64,000 bases of DNA from Anniella stebbinsi. Taxonomy: Eukaryota; Chordata; Lepidosauria; Squamata; Anniellidae. Location: assembly GCA_029215795.1 (NCBI GenBank), contig JARDYH010000005.1, positions 13,300,001 to 13,364,000 on the forward strand. Reading direction: 5' to 3'. The notes beneath the pieces are model-generated. The model was not told the origin of the DNA. It saw only the letters and a list, made by a program, of their open reading frames with translations, and did no database searches. A program made the position numbers and the translations under genes. Shown here in pieces: positions 20,633 to 32,842 of this stretch; within the stretch, counting starts at the first letter, position 1, and every line of letters starts with the position of its first letter.

Positions 20633-22334
20633 TGTTTGTTTTTAATTTAGATCACCCTACCATCACCCCTTGCTTTAGCAGGTAGTATTAAACTAACATA
20701 AGAAAATGACAACATAAATTTCATTAAGGATGGCCTTGCTGGATGAAGCCTATCTAATTTAGCATTCTGATGACACTGGAAGTTCACGAACAAGACATTA
20801 CAGTGAGGGCCATTCCCTGCTCTTTGAGCTCCATCACACCAGCGATTTAATGCACCCTCGCCAAGCCTGGTGTGCGGATTTGCAGCATGGTACTCACATG
20901 ATGCTGTGCCTGTCCTACTAAAAGTCTGGATTATTTTCCCTAAGCGCCTGGGGGCTTGAATGGGTTGAATCAGGTCCTAGCAGGGAAAAGCAATCACTCC
21001 CAGCAGCCGGCTCCAAACCTCAATATAAAACCCAAGTCTTGCATCCTAGACTCGAAAGGGTTTTTTAAAGTCATACAATGCCTGAATCACTACAGAGACG
21101 GGATTGTACTCCCTCAATGCCCCCAAAGAGCCAGACTAAAGGGCCGTTCCATTTTTGCCCCGGAGAAAGGCGGTCTGGTTGAAGCGCTCATCTGACAGGA
21201 CCTGACTGGAGGGGAAAGAGAAGGGGAGGGGGTGGAGTGAAGCTGAAGAACTAACGAGCCAAGGAGCAGCTATTTAGGTGCAAGAGATCATAAGCTTGAC
21301 ACGCTTTTGCCTCAGAGGTAAAAAAACACGGAGGCAAACTGGTGGGGTGTTAGGTGTGATGGAGGTCTTTGTCCCCAGCTTCCGGGACTCAGTGTATACT
21401 ACCTCTGTCCATGGAGAGCTCATTTAACTATCAAAGCAAATACACACCGATAGACCTAACCATTCTGAATTTGTTTAGACTCCTTTTAAAGCCACCTAAA
21501 CTAGTGGCTATCATCACATCTTGAGGTAGTGAATTCCATAATAATTATGTGTTCGGTATAATTTTTGTGTCTCTCCTGGAAGGTTGGTGATGTCATCAAC
21601 AGCTGTAGGCAGGGTAACAAACAGGCCAAGGGCCATGGCATGTTGGCAGATGGTCAGGGCTAGAGCTTTAGGGTCAGAGGAGCTGGCCTAAATAGGTCCC
21701 CATTTTACATTTCAAGCCCTTAGCCTGTAGCATAGGACCACAGTGAGCCATAATGGAGCCTATTCTACTCACCTTCCCACAGTGTCCTCTAGCAACAGCC
21801 ACTTCTTGTAACATGGCGCCCTCTGGTGCCACCACACCCAACATTCAGGCTCACTGCAAATTGGGCAGGACAGGCAGGCGGGATGGGCAGCAGGCGGTTT
21901 GGAATTTTGCTTGCTGCTCTGAGGCTGTCTAGACATAAGTGGCTAAAAATAACGAGCTGTTTCCTCCATTGACAATTCACTCAGCTCAGCAACTGAATAC
22001 CCAGCAGGGACAGGGACAAACCAGAAGCTGCAACAGAGACAGCTTAGAACCCACGATCAGGCAATGTGAGGAAATGTCCAAACTTTTTTGCTAGGGTTAC
22101 ATCTCCTGAGCAAGATGGCACCTACACATTTCCACCTAGAAAACCCCTTTGGGATTTGTCCTTCCCATATATTTCACCACACCATAATGCCAATAGGTAG
22201 CAAATTGAATTGTCTCCTGACCCTCCAGCCATTCCGACCCACTAGTCAGCACTTCTCTGGCAAAATAAGGGGAAAGCCCAGGAGTCCTGGCTCTCGCTTC
22301 TCTAATCCTCAACTCTCAGTACAGAGACGCGCTG

Positions 22335-22690
22335 AGTCGGCGTGTCTCTGTATTGAAGAACAGGCCAGAAAGCCTGTTTCGGAGTACTACAGACCAACAG
22401 CGACAGTGGCAGGTAAGGAGCGCGAATGGGGGGAGGGAGAGCCGGCCCAGTGTTTTTCCCCATAGACTTGCATTGGGGGAAAGCTTTCTTTCCCCCAATG
22501 CAAGCCTATGGGGAAAACACCTGAAATGGCAGTCCGTAATTGGATCGGAACTTCCAATATTTATCGGATATCAGATCCAATAAAATCCAGGTACCCTCCG
22601 ATATGATCGGATCCGATATTTTTAATATCGGAAATTCCGATCCGATTCCGATTCCAAAATTTCTGGCCGTGCACATCCCTACCAACTATG
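22335..22690. mobile_element. unclassified dispersed element with GTGCACATCCCT end and long hairpin
   Basis: The right part is built from repeated CGGATATC/GATCCGAT words and ends GCCGTGCACATCCCTA, a terminus shared by many vertebrate DNA-transposon remnants. It contains a near-perfect 33-bp hairpin stem at 22450-22520. The left boundary is uncertain. Confidence 0.45.
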
Positions 22691-23446
22691 TGAGAACAAT
22701 TCATCTGTGAATGAATGTTTGAGATCTGATGAATGGGTATCTATTAATGCCCTTGCTCTAGAGGCCACTTCATCAATGGACATAGAGCTATCCATAAGAA
22801 AACCAAATTTTTCCTTGAGTGTGGTACATACCGCTTGCTGTCTGCACATCTCAATGCCACATTTCTCCATTATAGGACTGTGTGTGTGTCACTGGCACTC
22901 AAACACAAGTCTGTATTACCTATGCCAATTTCATTTTTTAAAAAAAACAAACCCAGTGGGTTGGGTTGGATAGTAGGAGTTCTTTTGCAGCAGCATTCTC
23001 AGGATAATGGCTAGGCAAGGCTTTTTTTTATTTTGTCGCCCTGCCAAACTTTGATAACGGTAGGTGTAGCCATATGTCCTGTCCTAATTGATCAGTGTAC
23101 CAAATCTTTTGGACACAAACCTCGACAGGATAGAACCTGACTGAGCCACCATAGCAATGTTTCTGATTATCTCTGTGAGAGCAACTGATGGAACAGGTCA
23201 TGCGTAGGACAGAAAAGTCTAGGACCAGGTATTTTTAAATGAAAAGGTATGAATGTGAGGGAGAATCTGGAGACTCTGGGGTTCCCTGTGGAGATTTTGG
23301 AGGGTGAAATCCTCCCCGGGCGATATCCTACCTGCCCAGGGTAATACACACAAGACCTGTGTATAGATGATTATGAAACCTATACAATGTAAATATTTAC
23401 CTGTAGATCTATCTTGGAGGCCTATAATTAGGAGTACCTAAGTTGG

Positions 23447-23763
23447 ATGACCATATGGAAAGGAGGAACGGGCTCCTGTATCTTTAACTGCTGCATAGAA
23501 AAGGGAATTTTAACAGGTGTCATTTGTATGCGCACAGCACCTGGTGAAATTCCCTCTTCATCACAACTGTTAAAGCTACAGGAGCCCTGCCGAGCATGAC
23601 CAGATACAAAAGAGGACAGGGCTCCTGTAGCTTTAACAGTTGTGATGAAGAGGGAATTTCACTAAGTGCTGCATGCATACAAATGACACCTCCTGAAATT
23701 CCCTTTTCTATGCAACAGTTAAAGTCACAGGAGCCCTGTCCTCCTTTTCATATGGTCACCTAC
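23447..23763 (+). mobile_element. family H MITE, older subfamily
   Basis: Left end GGATGACCATATGGAAAGGAGG, right end CCTCCTTTTCATATGGTCACC. The centre shows the junction of two foldback units (CCCTGCC...CATGACCAGATACAAAAGAGG). It is more diverged than the other copies and the flanking duplication is not clear. Confidence 0.72.
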
Positions 23764-23867
23764 GAAGACTTTCATCCACACTTCTTTTTAAGAAAGAAAT
23801 CCAACAAGACTAGCGCTTCTACATCGTTCATGTGCCAATCTTCTCTGAAAGGCCAGCGAAATCAACT

Positions 23868-23883
23868 GCGCCCCCCCCCCCCG
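23868..23883 (+). repeat. poly-C run
   Basis: C homopolymer interrupted once by G; another C run is at 24451-24466. Confidence 0.8.
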
Positions 23884-24369
23884 CAAACAACAGTATCCTT
23901 CTACTGGCGCAAAGATTATGTTTAAATCCCACGTAGTAGCTACAATGGGGGGTACCATAAAGTCAACCCCCCTCCATGTCGTACCTCGATGCTAAGGTGT
24001 TGGGAAGATGCTATCCGTGCCCCCCTCCCGAAATAAACAGGGGGGGACCACCCCAACAGCCTTCCCGCCGCCCCCCGCCCCGCCCCACACTCTTCCTCTT
24101 AGCGGATCGGGAACATCACTGAGACGCCCCCACAACAGTCTGACTCACTAGCTAGGATTAGTTGATAATGTGAGGAGGGGGTGAGAAGGATGCTTTAACC
24201 ATACGGCAGTACTGGGGGGGAAGGGAGCTACCAAGTGCTTCCTCTCTGCAGATCACAAGATCCTGGATAGTCTCCCCGCCCCAACTTGGTGCAAGACCAT
24301 ATCCCTCGCGAGCTCTACTGAAGCCTGAGCTGCTGCTAAGCTAAGAGCTAAAACCCAGCAACTGATGGA

Positions 24370-26085
24370 AAGGAATTCCCCGCAGGGTATTTGCAAAACA
24401 AACGCTCTCGTTCCGGCTGCTGCTGGTGCTGCGGTCCCCTGCGTTGTAACGATCCCCCCCCCCCCCGCCCGCCCGTTAGCACAACATTCTGCGCTGCAAT
24501 CCTTTCTCTCCGGCCAGGCTGCCCGATCGCTGCAAAAGCTGACTTATCTCTCTGCATTGCAAAAACCTAAGTCCTTCGTGCTAACATATACCAACAATCG
24601 CATTGCAACCCAGTCCGTCGCGTAGAAGATTGCAGCTGCCGCTACTAAATATATCAGCATTTCCCATTCGTTATCTCTACTGCAGTTCTACTGGCAATAG
24701 CGCTTCTAAAATCCATCTTCTTTGCACACAGAGAAACACCACTCTTTGGGATACTGCAGCCCAAGGGATACAAATCCGTCTTCCTGGATACTGCTCTTTT
24801 GCAAAACACCTCCTTTACAATCCATCGTGTCCCTTCGGGATTTTGCAGCCTACCTACAAAATGCTCCTCCAAAATATTATCACAACAGTCTGCCATTTTA
24901 AAAACTGCAGCGAGAACAGTTAAAGCCCCCTGATCTGCATCGTATATTCTTGCACGGTTCCAAGCAACATCTTGCTGTACTGCCTAATCTGTTTCCCCAA
25001 GGAAACTGCAACATCCCAAGGCAGCCCGCACTGCATTACTGCAGCTTTGAATTTCTGCCAAACCCTGCACTGCAATTCTGTTTTTTATCCTGCAGGAGAC
25101 ATGACCCTGTTTTGCTAGACTTGCTTCCTGCTGTAGAGGATTCTTACAGAAGCTAGCCGCCTGTTTTATTATTGATCCGCAGCTTTCACGTACTTGCAAT
25201 AACTGCATTGCAACACCCGCAACTTCTGCATTGCTGCAGCACATTTTTACAGCTTGCAGTTAACCCAAAAGCTCTTGCATTGTGACATCTTTTCCATTCC
25301 AATGCGCTAATCCTTAACAGTCCAAATGCTTGTAATTCTGAACATGCCTGTATGCCTAAAATTAGAACAAACATCTTGCAGAACACAGCACCATGTGCCT
25401 GTACAAAATATTAGTGACTACTGCACTGCCACATTCCCTGCATAGCCCTATTTTTCCTGTGGATGGCCTCAACTTTTTTCAAAAATTCTAGCATCTCATG
25501 CCCCTGAGCATGTGTAGAGTAACACACACACACACACCGCTGAAGGGAACAACCCTGGTTGCTTTAGGAAGAAGAAATTTAAGGACAAAATACTTTGGAA
25601 TATATGCAGAGTAATGCCTTTTCCTTCTGACAGGAAGGAGCTTTTAAAAATATAATTTTTTAAAATATCAAGGTGCTTTTGAGCATATGCAGATTCCTTT
25701 GCTCCTGCAATTTTGCAGCAAAAACAGAAACAATTCATAACTGGCTTGGAGGAGAACCCTGCTGAGCAAGTTCCTCAGCAGTTAGGATGATTTTGTTTTA
25801 CTGCATCATATCTGAACTTCCATGATACAGTTGCCTGCTGTTTTTTAATGGTCTGTGCTCACTAAAAATCAGTGCCCCACACTGTCCCTGCAAACCTCTG
25901 CAGGTTCTCAAGTCCCCCTTATAACACACCGCATTGCCTTCCTGAACACTGGACTTGTTCTCTGCATTGCTGCAAACTAGATGTTCCCTCGGCTCCAACG
26001 TGCCTCCACCCACACAAAAGAAGAGCACATTTCTGCGCTCCACAAATTCCACACCAAAGACATTTTGCAGTCTCAGAAGGAACAG
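24370..26085. repeat. TGCA-word-rich tract, unexplained
   Basis: By eye I count about 30 TGCA tetramers between 24391 and 25440, mostly as CTGCA, TTGCA and CTGCATTGCA, where roughly four are expected by chance. They are spaced irregularly (about 10-60 bases) with no obvious long repeat unit. Enrichment continues more weakly to about 26080. There is no convincing coding potential on either strand. Confidence 0.6.
25519..25540 (+). repeat. (CA)n microsatellite
   Basis: Short CA run inside the TGCA-rich region. Confidence 0.85.
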
Positions 26086-26704
26086 CAAATAGTGTCGTAG
26101 TCACACACACATACACAAACAAGTCAAGGTGCATAGTAACCAAAGTCTGGCCAAGTTCTTTTGGCCTCTGAGACAGAAAATCTCCCCACCCCCACGAGTA
26201 AAAATATAGTAACAATATTATTAAATAACTACTAACTTGTTGCCCTTTCTTGACACCTGAAATCAATGAGGCAACCATCTGCCTAATGGGAGGACCAGCC
26301 CTGGCTGTGTGTATTGGCAACTCTAACAATCCCTGGTGGGAGCTGGTACTAGTGTGGAGACAGACTAAGTCCTATACATATTTAATCAAAAGTAAGCCTC
26401 ATTGTAGGACTGCAGCGTAAAGTGAGCAGATGTAAAAAAAAGGCTGAGGCCCTTCCTGTACCTTTCATCGAAGAGGAAATTTAGAAAAGTTCAGCTCATC
26501 AAGCAGGGCTGCGAAAAGCTGCCTGTGCTCAGAAATTCCCACATTGGTGCAATTATTAAAGGTAGCCCTTTTGCCCTCTTTTGCCTCTGATGGGTCCTCA
26601 CACAAGCTACCAAAACAGAGGCTGCATCTGAACCTGCCAAGTGTGCCATCCCATGAACACTGAAGTAAGCAGAGCAAGACATTTCATTGAAATTTCACTG
26701 AAAT

Positions 26705-27024
26705 TAGGCTGACCAGATAAAATCCAGGTCAGGGCTCATGTAACTTTAACAGTTGTAGAGAAAAGGGAATTTCAGCCAGTGTCATTTGTATGCAATTAGT
26801 TCCTGGTGATTTTCCCTCTTCATCACAACAGTTAAAGTTGCAGGCACTATACCAGAGTGACCATATACAAAAGAAGGCAGGGCCCCTGCACCTTTAACTG
26901 TTGTGATGAAGAGGGAATATCACCAGGAACTAATAGCATACAAATGACTCTGGCTGAAATTCCCTTTTCTCTACAACTGTTAAAGTTACATGAACCCTGA
27001 CCTGGATTTTATCTGGTCAGCCTA
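26705..27024 (+). mobile_element. family H hAT-like MITE, perfect TSD
   Basis: TAGGCTGACCAGATAAAATCC ... TTTTATCTGGTCAGCCTA, flanked on both sides by ACTGAAAT (26697-26704 and 27025-27032). Full double-foldback structure. Confidence 0.87.
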
Positions 27025-27044
27025 ACTGAAATAGCACAAAACTT

Positions 27045-27880
27045 CTACCGCTAAAAGAATCTGTTTTACCATTGCCCAAGTGTCAAATCCAACACATAGA
27101 TCATTCTTGCATAAGTTGCTGCACAACATGATCCCGTCGCACAAGCTGCTTCACAATGCATTGCTCAACGCATTGCACAATGTGTTGCGCAAGCCATTAT
27201 GCAAAATATTCTGCATATCATTGCACAACTTATTAAAGCTGTATTAGACCAGGTATTGCATGCACAAGCTAGTTCTGGTTTATATCCAATGTTACGATAA
27301 TGGAAAAATTAAAAGAGTTGGTGTTCTGCTAGTGGTTGCAAAACTACTATCCGAACTAGCACAACTAGCGCATGCCACACCTACAGCGTCATCAGATGGT
27401 GGGGAATCACACTGTTGCTTTTCTGTCTCACAATAGAGACGAGCAGCTTCCTCTTTCTTCATGGCGGGGAATAAAGAGGAAGCAGCAACGACCATGTGGC
27501 TCATTCGGTGGGCCTTTTTATCGCGCTGCTTTTCCTGCACACAGCAGGAAATGGCAGCAAGTTTCGACCTAAAAATTTTTTTTGGGATTTACCGCATCTT
27601 ATTCTGTCACAGAAAATACAGCAGAAGGGGCAGGAGATGGCTGCATCAAAAAGACCCACAAAAAAAGTGAGTGGCCATTAACGAGTGTGTGATAAAACAC
27701 TCGTCTAATGATGCTCCTAGTCTAATATAGTCGTAATGAGTTGTTCAGGGCTGTGCACAATGATTTCCAGAGCAGCTTATGCAATGCCTTGTGCAATATC
27801 TTGTGAAATGGATGTGAAACAGCTTGCACAAACAGAATCAAAGTACTGGATTTGATACTTGTGGTAGCGGAACGACACCA
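27045..27880. mobile_element. large inverted-repeat element with GCACAA words, interrupted by a second element
   Basis: The left part has TCTACCGC and CAAGTGTCAAATCC; the right part has the inverted GGATTTGATACTTG followed by TGGTAGCGG. Between them lie many TTGCACAA/TTGCGCAA-type words (27100-27260 and 27750-27835). A separate TIR element (27385-27716) sits in the middle. Confidence 0.55.
27385..27716. mobile_element. family G MITE (GCGTCATCAGA termini), nested
   Basis: Begins AGCGTCATCAGATG and ends GTCTAATGATGCTCCT, inverted termini. It shares the GCTTTTCCTGCACACAGCAGG block and the ACGAGTGTGTGATAAAACAC block with copies at 38418-38768, 41035-41390 and 49787-50095. Confidence 0.6.
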
Positions 27881-28227
27881 TGGCATACAACCCTAGTTTC
27901 TGTCCAACCTTATAACAGGATCAGTTTCACATGCGGCAGAATCAAATGGTAAAGCTTTCCTGGATTGTATTGCATCAGGTTGCAGGTCAGTCATATTTGG
28001 GTGCCGCCACACACAAATGGTTTCTGCAAATCAAGTTGTTTTTATACACAGACGAGTAGGCTGGGCCAGTTAATGTTTTCTGGTCAGTAATTCAGCAGCG
28101 CTGTAATTTAAATGTACTCCATTGTCAAGAACTCTACTTTCCAATCCGTTTCCTGCTCCCAAGTACCTGTATCCTTCACTGCTTCTCTGGCACATTATAG
28201 AGGTATTATGCACCATTGCCAGGGGCT

Positions 28228-28570
28228 GCCTCTACAAGAGGCATTTAAAGCTCTTTCAAGGCGCATTAAAATATTTACCTCTACAAGAACGGAGCGCAAA
28301 TCGGGCGTAGAGGCTCGTTTTCTCTCCGATTATGCGCATTATCGAATGCGCATTAAATAGCGAGTTTTATTTTGCTCCGGCCGTTAAAGCGCATTTTGAC
28401 TATGTGAACAAGCGATTCTCCGCATCAACTACTTGTAAAGTGCATTTGAAACATCCGGTAAGGTCACCTGTTGAGTGCTCAATTACCTCCTGCATTTCCG
28501 ATGAAGCGCTTCCGAGAAGATGCGCATAATCGGAGGAACAGGCGTCAAACGGAATCCATCTAGAGGGGGT
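28228..28570 (+). mobile_element. CpG-rich MITE, family A, copy 3
   Basis: GCCTCTACAAGAGGCATTTA at the left, then ACAAGAACGGAGCGCAAATC, ATTATCGAATGCGCATTAAA, AAGCGATTCTCCGCATC, GATGCGCATAATCGGAG, ending GAATCCATCTAGAGGGG. Confidence 0.72.
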
Positions 28571-29149
28571 CAGGGAGAAGGTGGTACATCATCAACAACT
28601 CCTGGATTGCCATATGGTGCCTCTGTTTCCAGCACATCATATTGCTCCACAAGTACCATTTCCCTTTGGCTTGCACATCTGTGCAAATCACAAGTTGCAG
28701 CATTTTACCATCCACAGAAAATGGGGTCTAGTGCTTGTCACCAATAAACGCATACACACAATCTTTCCTGTGCTCAGAGTGAAACTCTTAAGTAATCAAG
28801 GGCTCAGTCTGATCTAGCGCATCTCTTTGAATGGGCCAGCTCAGCCCTGAACTATAGAAGCAATATTAAAAGCACCTCTGAGCATGTGTGGAGTGCCTTT
28901 CCCTCTGCGCTGAGTATCAACAGCCAGCTTATATGTCTGGAATTAAAGGGAAGGTGTTTCAGTTCTTTATCTTTAACCCACACTTTGACTGGACAGCCCT
29001 TCAAATAGAGGTCTGGCCAGGCCACCCTAGCTGAATCTAATGCACAAAAATAGCTTGATCTTCAATTTTTGAGAAGAAACTCAAATATCCATCCACATTA
29101 GGGATGCGACAATATCCCAGTCTTATGACATTTTCTACCTTTGGGAGTG

Positions 29150-29310
29150 GCAGGGCTCATGTTTCTTTAACACCTGTATGAGAGGCAGAAATTCAAGAGG
29201 TGACACTTTCGCACAATAACTGCATCTCCACTGGGAAAAGGAAAGCCCATTGAATTTCCGCCTGTCACACCTATTAAAAATATATGATCCCTGCCAGGAA
29301 ATAACCCCAA
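29150..29310. mobile_element. short foldback element (CCTGTCACACC type)
   Basis: TGGCAGGGCTCATGTTTCTT faces AAAAATATATGATCCCTGCC at the right end, with TTGAATTTCCGCCTGTCA inside. The CCGCCTGTCA block is also at 40685-40700, and a similar TGTCTGCCTGTCACAC is at 57201-57218. Confidence 0.5.
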
Positions 29311-29384
29311 ATCTTTCTTCAGATTCAAACAGCTTTCTTAAAGTATCACAAGTATCACATACCCCTCCAGACCCCTGAAACAGG

Positions 29385-29475
29385 CCCTCAAACAGCCTTC
29401 CCCAACCGGGTGTCCTCCAAATGTATTGGGTTATAACTCCCATCATCCCCAGCCAACATGGCACCAGACTGGGAA
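29385..29475 (+). mobile_element. family P foldback element, partial
   Basis: ACAGCCTTCCCCAACCGGGT, TCCTCCAAATGTATTGGGTT and ATAACTCCCATCATCCCCAG form one arm of the family better seen at 35417-35545 and 40112-40245. Confidence 0.6.
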
Positions 29476-29762
29476 AGGGACTGGACTGGACTGACACAAT
29501 AATCTTCAGTCTTTCCGAACCAAGGATGGACAGACACACCCTGTTAACCACAATCTGCAAAAATGGGGGCCTTATCTACAACATGCAGCAGAATGAGGTG
29601 GTAGACTTCTGCAGTAGTAACTTCACACTGCAGGCAGGGGTGGATCACATTTATGAATGTCCACTGAAATAAACAATTTACTCCCGCAAGTAGAAAATTA
29701 GCACAACAGGGAGCAGGCTAGCTAGAGCCCCATTCTCTGATATCCACATCACCTGGGAGGCA

Positions 29763-29826
29763 CCCTTTTCTATACAACCGTTAAAGATACAGGAGCCCTG
29801 TCCTCCTTTCCATATGGCCACCCTAG
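29763..29826 (+). mobile_element. family H MITE, right-end fragment
   Basis: CCCTTTTCTATACAACCGTT ... CCTCCTTTCCATATGGCCACCCTA is the last 60 or so bases of a family H element. Confidence 0.75.
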
Positions 29827-30447
29827 ACATATGAGCTTTTTACTTTCAAGCAACTATTTTTGTAGGGGGTGCTTTCAGCAATGCATGAATGCGCACGCGC
29901 CCACCTGCAGCCTGAAGTGTTCTCGCCTATTATATCACCTTATGTTGCGTAGATCAGACTTTTTAATATTTTTATCACATGTTATTTGTACCTTTACTCT
30001 GAGTCCATCTATCTCAATCTGCCTACTTTTTTTTTACCTTCTCTCCTCACTCTCTGTAGGCCAAATGGATGTGACACAAGAGATCCACACTTAGATCTCT
30101 TACTGTTTTTCTATTGTTGTTAAAGTACCTCAGGGGGGGAGGCAATTTTGATGGAGAGGGTGACACAGAGGAAAAGGGGCATTTAGTCTTTTCGCCTTGC
30201 ATCACTTCCCTGATCAAACCCATACACACCAGAAGCGGCTGTTAGCTCCTCTGAAGAATAAATGCAAGTGCCTAAATATTTTAAATCAGGGAACCACCAC
30301 CAGGGAGGAGAGTTAAATGACCCCTGCTGCTTGCTTTCAGTGCTGCTAATCTGACCAAAATCAGAGCATCCCTGAAGCTGTTTGAAGATTCAAACAAAGC
30401 AAAACAAAATGGAGTCTGTGTTCCCTATCACATTTCTTCTGACCCTC

Positions 30448-30683
30448 TGTCTCTCTGGAGGATACGGCTATCAATGGCTATTAGTCATGATGGTTATATA
30501 TTTCCTCCAGTATCAGAGACAGTAGGCCTATGTATATGCCATTTTCAGGAAACATGAGCAGGAGAGGGATGTTTCACTTATGTTCTGCTTGTGGGTTTCC
30601 CACAGGCAACCGGTTGGCCACTGGGTGAACAGAGCACTGGACTGGATGGACCCTTGGTCTGATCCAGCAGGGCTCTTCTTATG
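30448..30683 (+). mobile_element. family R retroposon
   Basis: Ordered blocks TCCAGTATCAGAGACAGTAG, GGTTTCCCACAGGCAACCGG, TTGGCCACTGGGTGAACAG and TCTGATCCAGCAGGGCTCTT, ending CTTATG. Confidence 0.6.
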
Positions 30684-31314
30684 TCCTTTGCCCATCTCTT
30701 TCCTTCTCTCCCCTTTCCAGGCAACTCATTAAATAATTTTAAATTGGCTAATCATCTGCTTTCTAAGTGATTAATCAATTCATCATTACTCAATTAATTT
30801 TAAACAAATTGCACAGCAACAAAGCCTCTATTTAAGTACCTTTTTGAGACAGTAGGAAGTACAAGATAAGTTAATTAACCAGAGCTACTGAATTTGTTGT
30901 TTCGTTTTAGAAGGGTTCCCCCACCCAATTCCCAATTACAGAAACATCCCAGAACGAAAACAGCCTCTGGAAAATCAATGCATGCCTTTATCCCCCAGCA
31001 TGCATCCCTGATAAAAACTGACACAGATTCCAACACCAATTAGTTGTTTTCGTTAATACATCTACTGATTCAAACTTTAAGTTGATTCATCTACTTTTTC
31101 AATAATTCAAAGTTTTAGTAGATTCATGTACGGCTTCAATTGATTAAAGTTTGAACCCTTCTCCTTGCCTCTTTGATTTCTCTCTACAAAGGATGGTTGT
31201 GGCACATTTTGTGTTAATCTCCTTAGGCCAAGTTGTGACTCACCAATAAAACCCAAAGGTGTGCAGATCACAGCACATAGTTCAACTATAGAATTCACTA
31301 TCATAACATAGTGG

Positions 31315-31575
31315 TAGGCACCAATTTGGAGGGCTTTAAAGGGGGTTGGATAAATTCCTGGAGGAGAACGCTAGCAATAGCTCCTAGTCCTGATGGCCAT
31401 GTGCTACCTACAGTATGAGAGGCAGTAAGCCTGTATACACCAGTTGCTGAGGAACATGGGCAGGAGGGCGCTTTTGCACCTGTGTCCTGCTTGTGGGTTC
31501 CTTGACAGCTGGTTGGCCACTGTGTGAACAGAGTGTGGGACTAGATGGACACTTGGTCTGATCCAGCAGGGCTCT
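31315..31575 (+). mobile_element. family R retroposon, fuller copy
   Basis: Starts with GGAGGGCTTTAAAGGGGGTT and continues through TAGTCCTGATGGCCATGTGC, CACCAGTTGCTGAGGAACAT, CTGGTTGGCCACTGTGTGAA and TCTGATCCAGCAGGGCTCTT. The most complete family R copy here. Confidence 0.62.
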
Positions 31576-31954
31576 TCTGTTGTTGTTTGAAAGGCATTTT
31601 AGGAGTTTTTAAAGAAAAATATTTTGCTATTAACTCTGCTCCCGCTGGTATTAACAAGCTCCACCACCTGTTTCCATACAGGAACCAGAATTTCTGATTT
31701 ATTTATTTTTAAAAATCAGCTCTACCTTGAAGGAACTTGATCACAGCACTGGGGCAAAAGATCCTTTTAGAATCTTCTTTTTCCCTGACAAACCAGAATA
31801 CCACAGCCCCAGAGTCTATATTTATGTGTGTGTGGTTTTTTCCTCAGCTCCTTTGACCTTCTCTCTTTCTTCCCCAGTGTCTCTGCTTCCTCTCCTTGAG
31901 AATCTTGGGAACTGTGGTCCTCAGAGTCAAAGTCTATCCCACCTTCTTGAACCT

Positions 31955-32072
31955 GGTGCCTGCCAGATGTTTTGGACTTCAACTCCCATCAGGCCCAGCC
32001 AGCATAACCAATAGCCATGCATGCTGGGAACTGTAGTCCAAAATATCTGGAGAACACCACGTTTGGGGAACC
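31955..32072. mobile_element. family P foldback element
   Basis: CTGCCAGATGTTTTGGACTT, then CAACTCCCATCAGGCCCAGC, then the inverted GGGAACTGTAGTCCAAAATA and TCTGGAGAACACCACGTTTG. Confidence 0.65.
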
Positions 32073-32462
32073 CGTCCTATCCACACAACCACTTCAGCGT
32101 CCACCAGAAAAGCAGTGTTGGCTCGTCCCTGTTGGCCAAAAGCCAGTCATGTGCGCATCCACGACTAAAGGCCTGATTTAGCTTTTTTTTCCTTTTTTTT
32201 TTTAGCACATGCTGGGATGCATCACTTCCCAAGCTGTTCCCATACATGCTGAAAACAAAATTGTGCATGCAACCAGCTCTCCATGGAATAGGAGTTCCTG
32301 GAATCCCGCACACATACAGTTAAATGGTTATTATGGGAATCAATCCTTAGACTAACAGAAATCTCAAGGGGTGAATTTGCAAATGAACAAGAAAAGACAA
32401 AGGAGTAAGCTATGAGGATATCACACCTTTCTAGCCCAATGGTTTTGAAACTACCACTTAGA

Positions 32463-32761
32463 TAGGGCAACCAGATAAAATCCAGGTCAGGACTCCTGTA
32501 ACTTTAACAGTTGTAGAGAAAAGGGAATTTCAGCCAGTGTCATTTGTACACAGTTAGTTCCTGGTGAAATTCCCTCTTCATCACTATACTAGAGTGACCA
32601 TATACAAAAGAAGGCAAGGCCCCTGCAATTTTAACAGTTGTGATGAAGAGGGAATTTCACCAGGAACTAATTGCATACAAATGACACTGGCTGAAATTCC
32701 CTTTTCTCTACAACTGTTAAAGTTACATGAGCCCTGACCTGGGTTTTATCTGGTCACCCTA
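32463..32761 (+). mobile_element. family H MITE, central deletion
   Basis: TAGGGCAACCAGATAAAATCC ... GGTTTTATCTGGTCACCCTA. About 20 bases around the first internal CAACAGTTAAAGTT block are missing. Flanks ACTTAGA (left) and ACTTAGG (right) suggest a worn target duplication. Confidence 0.75.
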
Positions 32762-32842
32762 ACTTAGGAGCCACGCAGCTGCTTGACAGGACAATGGGTA
32801 AATACAGACAGACTGGATTATTGCAATGTGTTATATGACATT

